The translations under genes and the position numbers were made by a program. 47,063 nucleotides of DNA from Pseudomonas sp. GM78 (GTDB taxonomy: Bacteria; Pseudomonadota; Gammaproteobacteria; Pseudomonadales; Pseudomonadaceae), in assembly GCF_000282475.1 (NCBI RefSeq), contig NZ_AKJF01000032.1, forward strand, positions 1-47,063. Direction: 5' to 3'. The notes under the pieces are model-generated. The model was not told the DNA's origin. It made no database searches and saw only the letters and a list, made by a program, of their open reading frames with translations. Shown one piece after another: positions 43,375 to 47,063 of this stretch (positions are counted from its first letter, which is position 1; each line of letters starts with the position of its first letter).

Positions 43375-45315
43375 ATGAAACTGCGCAACCAGTTGTTTCT
43401 CGCCATTTGCCTGTTCTTGCTGGTGGCCTTCAGCGGCAGTTTTTATGCCAGCCTGGAAAGCTCCCGCGAACAGACGCTTGGGCAGTTGCGCGCCCATGCC
43501 CAGGACGCCGCGACCGCCCTGGGCCTGACCTTGACCACACAGGTCGACGACCCGGCCATGATGGAATTGATGGTCAGCTCGATTTTCGACAGCGGCTATT
43601 TCAGCGACATCCGCGTCACCCACCTCGAGAATCGGCAGGTGCTGGTGCAGCGCAGCATCCCCGAGCAAATCGATGGCGTGCCCGGCTGGTTCGTCAACCT
43701 GGTGAATTTGCGTCCCGAAGGTGGCGATGCACTGATCACCCGTGGCTGGCAACAGGTGGCGCGGGTCGAAGTGTTGAGCAATCCACAATTCGCCCTGGCC
43801 AAACTCTGGGACAGCACGCTGGGCAGCCTCGTTTGGTTGCTGCTCTGTGGGCTGCTCAGTGCGGTGTTCGGTGGCTGGCTGCTGCGACGACAATTTCGTC
43901 CGCTCGACAGCATGGTCCGCCAGGCCGACGCCATCAGCAAACGCGAATTTCTCAGCGTGCCGACACTGCCGCGCACACCGGAATTGAAACGCGTGGTGCT
44001 GGCCATGAACCAGATGGTCGAGAAGCTCAAGACGTTGTTCGCCGAAGAGGCCGCGCGCAGTGAAAAACTGCTCCACGACTCCTATCAGGACAGCCTGACA
44101 GGGCTGGCCAACCGGCGATTGCTCAATGAACAATTGGCCGATCAATTGCTGGTCACCGAGCAAAATGGCGGCGGTCACCTGATGATGCTGCAGCTCAACG
44201 ACCTGGCCGGCCTTAATCAGCGCCTTGGCGGGGAACGTACCGATGCGTTGATTGGTGCGGTCGGCGACTTGCTCAAGCGCCTGACTCAAGCTGCGGAACG
44301 TCGCACCTGGCTGGCAGCGCGCAATCGCGGCGGCGAATTCAGCCTGCTGGCACCGGATCTGGATAGCGAAAATGCAGGACGCCTGGCCGCCGAGATCAGC
44401 GCCACTCTGGAGAATCTGCGCCTGACCGGCGACAGTGATTGCATGCCCGTTGCCCATCTGGGCATCGTCGCCTTCCACCCTGGCGACCCGGCAAGCCATG
44501 TTCTGCATCAACTGGACCAGGCACTCAACGAAGCCCGGCAACATCCCGAGCGCCCCTGGGCCGTATTGGGCCGCAGCGACAGCGCGCCAGGGCAGGCCCA
44601 ACACCACTGGCACACCTGGATCGACGATGCCCTGAACGAAGGCAAGCTGCAGTTGTACTTTCAACCGGTGGTGCAATGCGCCGACACCCGCCAGGTGCTG
44701 CATCACAAAGTCCTCGCACGCCTGCTCGACCCGCAGGGCGAAGCGATTGCCGCTGGCCAGTTCCTGCCGTGGATCGAGCGTTTTGGCTGGTCGGCGCGCT
44801 TCGACCTGGCGATGCTCGAAGCCACGCTCGAGTACCTCGTCATCAACCGTTTGCCCCTGGCATTGAGCCTGTCCGGCACCACCTTGCGCGATCAGGCGCA
44901 GCTGCAATTGATCCTCGACACGCTGGAATCGCTGCCGGAACTGGCGCCCCTGCTGACCCTGGAAATCGATGAACGCCAACTGCCACCACCGGACCAACTG
45001 CAACGCTTGAGCCACAGCCTGCTCGCCATCGGTTACCGCATCGGGCTGCAACATTTTGGCGGTCACTTCAGCCAGATTGGCAACCTCACTCAGCTGGGGC
45101 TGGCTTACCTGAAAATCGACGGAGTCTACATCCGTGGCATCGATGTTGAGCGTGACAAAAGGCTGTTCATCGAAGCAGTTTGCCGCACGACCCACAGCAT
45201 CGACTTACCCCTGATAGCGGAGCGAGTGGAAACCCAGGGCGAGCTGGAAACGATCAGGGCACTGGGGGTGTTTGGCGTGATGGGGCGCTTGGTCGGGCAG
45301 CCGCTGCCGATGTGA
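43375..45315 (+). CDS. lapD: Cyclic-di-GMP receptor LapD
   Basis: Inner-membrane receptor that binds c-di-GMP inside the cell and holds LapG in the periplasm. Membrane helices at about 7-26 and 148-170 enclose the LapG-binding domain, which includes Trp125 (ITRGW), a residue known to contact LapG. A HAMP domain and S-helix follow, then a degenerate GGDEF domain (RGGEF at 318-322 in place of GGDEF) and a degenerate EAL domain (KVLARL at 445-450 in place of ExLxR), so it binds but does not make or break c-di-GMP. The 646 residues match P. fluorescens LapD. A terminator lies after the stop codon. Confidence 0.96.
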   Translation: MKLRNQLFLAICLFLLVAFSGSFYASLESSREQTLGQLRAHAQDAATALGLTLTTQVDDPAMMELMVSSIFDSGYFSDIRVTHLENRQVLVQRSIPEQIDGVPGWFVNLVNLRPEGGDALITRGWQQVARVEVLSNPQFALAKLWDSTLGSLVWLLLCGLLSAVFGGWLLRRQFRPLDSMVRQADAISKREFLSVPTLPRTPELKRVVLAMNQMVEKLKTLFAEEAARSEKLLHDSYQDSLTGLANRRLLNEQLADQLLVTEQNGGGHLMMLQLNDLAGLNQRLGGERTDALIGAVGDLLKRLTQAAERRTWLAARNRGGEFSLLAPDLDSENAGRLAAEISATLENLRLTGDSDCMPVAHLGIVAFHPGDPASHVLHQLDQALNEARQHPERPWAVLGRSDSAPGQAQHHWHTWIDDALNEGKLQLYFQPVVQCADTRQVLHHKVLARLLDPQGEAIAAGQFLPWIERFGWSARFDLAMLEATLEYLVINRLPLALSLSGTTLRDQAQLQLILDTLESLPELAPLLTLEIDERQLPPPDQLQRLSHSLLAIGYRIGLQHFGGHFSQIGNLTQLGLAYLKIDGVYIRGIDVERDKRLFIEAVCRTTHSIDLPLIAERVETQGELETIRALGVFGVMGRLVGQPLPM

Positions 45316-45336
45316 TTTGCAACGATTCGCACACAG

Positions 45337-45375
45337 AAAAAAACCGCCCCCCCTTGCACAGGAGGGCGGTTTTTT
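45337..45375. terminator. Bidirectional terminator between lapD and the adhesin gene
   Basis: Stem AACCGCCC / GGGCGGTT with A-runs on the left and T-runs on the right. It lies 22 bases after the lapD stop and 16 bases after the adhesin stop (minus strand), so it can end both convergent transcripts. Confidence 0.85.
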
Positions 45376-45390
45376 CGTTGCGGCTTCAGG

Positions 45391-47063
45391 TCACACGGTA
45401 TCCACCTTCAGCGAATGGTCATTGAGCATGCCGTTGATGATGGTGGCCGTATCCGCGCCGCCAATGACCCCGTCCGCCCCCGGCGTAACCCCATAGTGAC
45501 TGGCCAGGTTGACACCCGCCAGGTCGATGGTCTGGTTCGGCTCCGCGCCGGCCATGGCGCTGACGTCGATGCTGGTCACCAGTGAAGCGCCGCTGCCGCT
45601 GACGGTGAAGTGCAGGTAGTCATCCAGCGAGGCGGCGGTGCTGTTCTCCCCTTGCAGCAGTTGCGACAGGTCAAGCTTGTCGGCCCCCGGCTTAAAGTCG
45701 GTGATGATGTCGTGGCCGTTGTTGCCATTGAGCCACTGGAAGGTGTCGGCGCCACTGCCGCCGGTCAGGGTGTTGTTGTACAGACCGCCGATCAGGAAGT
45801 CGTCGCCACCCTCGCCGTTGAGCACGTCGTTGCCCAGGCCGCCGGTGATGATATTGCTATGGTTATCTCCCGTGAGTGAGTCATTGAAGTTGGAACCGGT
45901 CAGGTTTTCGATGGCGGTCAGGGTGTCGGTGCCGGCACCGACGGTGTTCTGTGCGCCGGCCTCGCCGAGATTGAGCGTGACGCCGGCGGTGGCGTGGGCA
46001 TAGCTTGCAGTGTCGCTGCCCGTACCACCGTCGAGCAGGTCGTTGCCCGGCCCGCTGTAGAGCAAGTCATTGCCGGCTTCACCGTGCAGCTCGGTATTGC
46101 CGGTGCCTGCGGTCAGCACGTCGTTACCGTCACCGGCATTGATGATGTGCTCGCCGTTGCCGGCTACCAGGGTGTCATCCCCCGCCGTTCCGGTGAGGGC
46201 GTGGCCATCCTGGGAGGTCAGGTGGGCGTTGCTGCCATGGTTGTCGCTGGCGCTGTAGGTGTTGTCCGGCGCGATGTCGTGGGCCCCGGCGTAATCGACG
46301 GTCATCTTCAACTGGTAGTTTTCAGCGCCGTTTGCGCCTTGGCCAGGACCATCGGGGATATTGGTGATGTGGATGCGGTAGGTGGCATCCGACGTCGCCG
46401 TGATGGCCTGCCCGTCAGCGATGGCGACATAGGCGCCATCGTTGATCGAGTACTCCATGCTGATGTGGCCGGCTGCGAGGTTGTGATCCAGGTTGAGGGT
46501 TTCCCCCTGCTTGAGATTGACGGTGATCAGGTTGTCGTTGTGGTTGCCGTTGGCCGCACCCAGCGCCCCGCTGACCACCAGGACCGCGGTCATGGCCGCC
46601 GTATTGGCGACGAAGGCGCTGCGGGCAATGGCGGCATTGCTGCCGGAGACGCTGTAGTTCTGCTGGGTCCCGGTAAAGTCCGCGCCTTTTGCTATCAGGT
46701 CCTGGCCGCCGGCTTTTCCATGGGCGCTCACGTCGCTGTCACGGCCCGCCACCTTGCAACTGTTGTTGTACACATCAATGGTCACGGTGGTGGTGCTTTC
46801 ATCACCGTCACCATCGCGCAAGGTGTAGGTGAACACGTCGCTCGCACCTTGGCCGCCCACTGAGTTCGGGTAGCTGTGGTACAGCGCGTTGCCCGCCGCA
46901 TCCAGCGTCAGATAGCCGTAGGTGCCGTTGATCTGGCTGTTCAGGCCGCCATACACCGGGGTCGAGGTGTCGGAGCCTGCGCGCACGCCGACCACGCCGC
47001 CACCGGCGAACTGGCCATCGGCCCCAACGCTGTCGTTCCAAAGCACATTGCCGCCGATGTAGC
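45391..47063 (-). CDS. C-terminal part of a giant RTX adhesin (LapA/MapA-like), type I secreted
   Basis: The frame is open at the right edge, so about 557 C-terminal residues are seen of a much larger protein. From the edge: a T1SS-type repeat domain (YGGLNSQINGTYGYLTLDAAGN..., about 1-90 of the visible part), a second domain with an Ig-like pattern (about 90-280), then two blocks of RTX calcium-binding nonapeptides (GDGNDVLTAG, EAGNDLLYSGPGNDLLDGG and GGLGNDVLNGEGGDDFLIGG), and the type I secretion target end (FKPGADKLDLSQLLQGE..., KVDTV). LapA-like adhesins hold cells to surfaces and are cut by LapG, whose gene is next. The N-terminal retention module and LapG site are outside the window, so LapA and MapA cannot be told apart. 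Confidence 0.88.
   Translation of the reverse strand, partial: YIGGNVLWNDSVGADGQFAGGGVVGVRAGSDTSTPVYGGLNSQINGTYGYLTLDAAGNALYHSYPNSVGGQGASDVFTYTLRDGDGDESTTTVTIDVYNNSCKVAGRDSDVSAHGKAGGQDLIAKGADFTGTQQNYSVSGSNAAIARSAFVANTAAMTAVLVVSGALGAANGNHNDNLITVNLKQGETLNLDHNLAAGHISMEYSINDGAYVAIADGQAITATSDATYRIHITNIPDGPGQGANGAENYQLKMTVDYAGAHDIAPDNTYSASDNHGSNAHLTSQDGHALTGTAGDDTLVAGNGEHIINAGDGNDVLTAGTGNTELHGEAGNDLLYSGPGNDLLDGGTGSDTASYAHATAGVTLNLGEAGAQNTVGAGTDTLTAIENLTGSNFNDSLTGDNHSNIITGGLGNDVLNGEGGDDFLIGGLYNNTLTGGSGADTFQWLNGNNGHDIITDFKPGADKLDLSQLLQGENSTAASLDDYLHFTVSGSGASLVTSIDVSAMAGAEPNQTIDLAGVNLASHYGVTPGADGVIGGADTATIINGMLNDHSLKVDTV

Noticed and set aside
43222-45195. A 657-residue open frame on the minus strand opposite lapD
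   Set aside because: Shadow of lapD; low-complexity Gln/Ala/Gly composition and no family resemblance.
1-47063. tRNA, rRNA, integrase or transposase genes
   Set aside because: None seen on either strand; no att-like direct repeats or islands with odd composition were noticed.

Overview
The window looks like chromosomal DNA of a fluorescent-group Pseudomonas (P. fluorescens complex). The evidence is high GC with matching codon use, a polar-flagellum flgFGHIJKL operon, the phhR-phhAB phenylalanine hydroxylase locus, a cpxR/cpxP-like/cpxA locus, a LapD/LapG biofilm-adhesin control pair, and many intergenic REP/REPIN palindromes of the kind typical of this group. There is no rRNA, tRNA, CRISPR array, transposase or prophage in it. 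Nearly everything is core-genome-like; the more variable parts are the flagellin/KAS III end and the giant adhesin end.

Layout. (1) 1-11215, minus strand: flagellin fliC (3' end cut by the left edge) with its own FliA-type promoter, an orphan ketoacyl-ACP synthase III of the kind found in flagellin glycosylation islands, then flgL, flgK, flgJ, flgI, flgH, flgG, flgF read from a sigma54-like promoter near 11205. flgBCDE is not next to flgF. (2) 11408-15783: phhR (minus) divergent from phhA-phhB-aromatic aminotransferase (plus), which turn phenylalanine into tyrosine and onward; a TyrR/PhhR-type box lies in the divergent gap. (3) 16059-19681: two small proteins, an MFS exporter, arfB ribosome rescue factor and aroP aromatic amino acid permease. 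(4) 20536-25332, minus: rluB, scpB, scpA, a YciO-type protein and the PHP phosphatase rnm. (5) 25420-29685, plus: yciB, a YciI protein, a coiled-coil membrane protein, cpxR, a CpxP/Spy-like periplasmic protein and cpxA. (6) 29794-38481: nitroreductase, trkH, an AraC regulator facing a pair of possible iron oxygenases (Mpo1-like and HD-domain), an LpxH-like phosphatase, an AraC regulator with an EamA exporter, a SelW-like protein and a shortened FimV-like protein. (7) 38611-45315: MarR regulator, recQ, a YecA-family protein, YbaN, lapG and lapD. (8) 45391 to the right edge, minus: C-terminal part of a giant RTX adhesin.

How the parts work together. Region 1 builds the rod, rings, hook-filament junction and filament. 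Region 2 plus aroP handles uptake and catabolism of aromatic amino acids under PhhR. Region 5 is an envelope-stress two-component system with its periplasmic partner. LapD senses c-di-GMP and restrains the protease LapG, which cleaves large adhesins such as the one encoded next door. Nine paired REP hairpins and one single copy sit between genes, often right after stop codons where they may also end transcription.

I found no obviously new large system. The most promising uncharacterised candidates are the Mpo1-like/HD-domain gene pair facing an AraC regulator, the orphan flagellar KAS III, and the shortened FimV-like protein beside an autoregulated-looking MarR gene.
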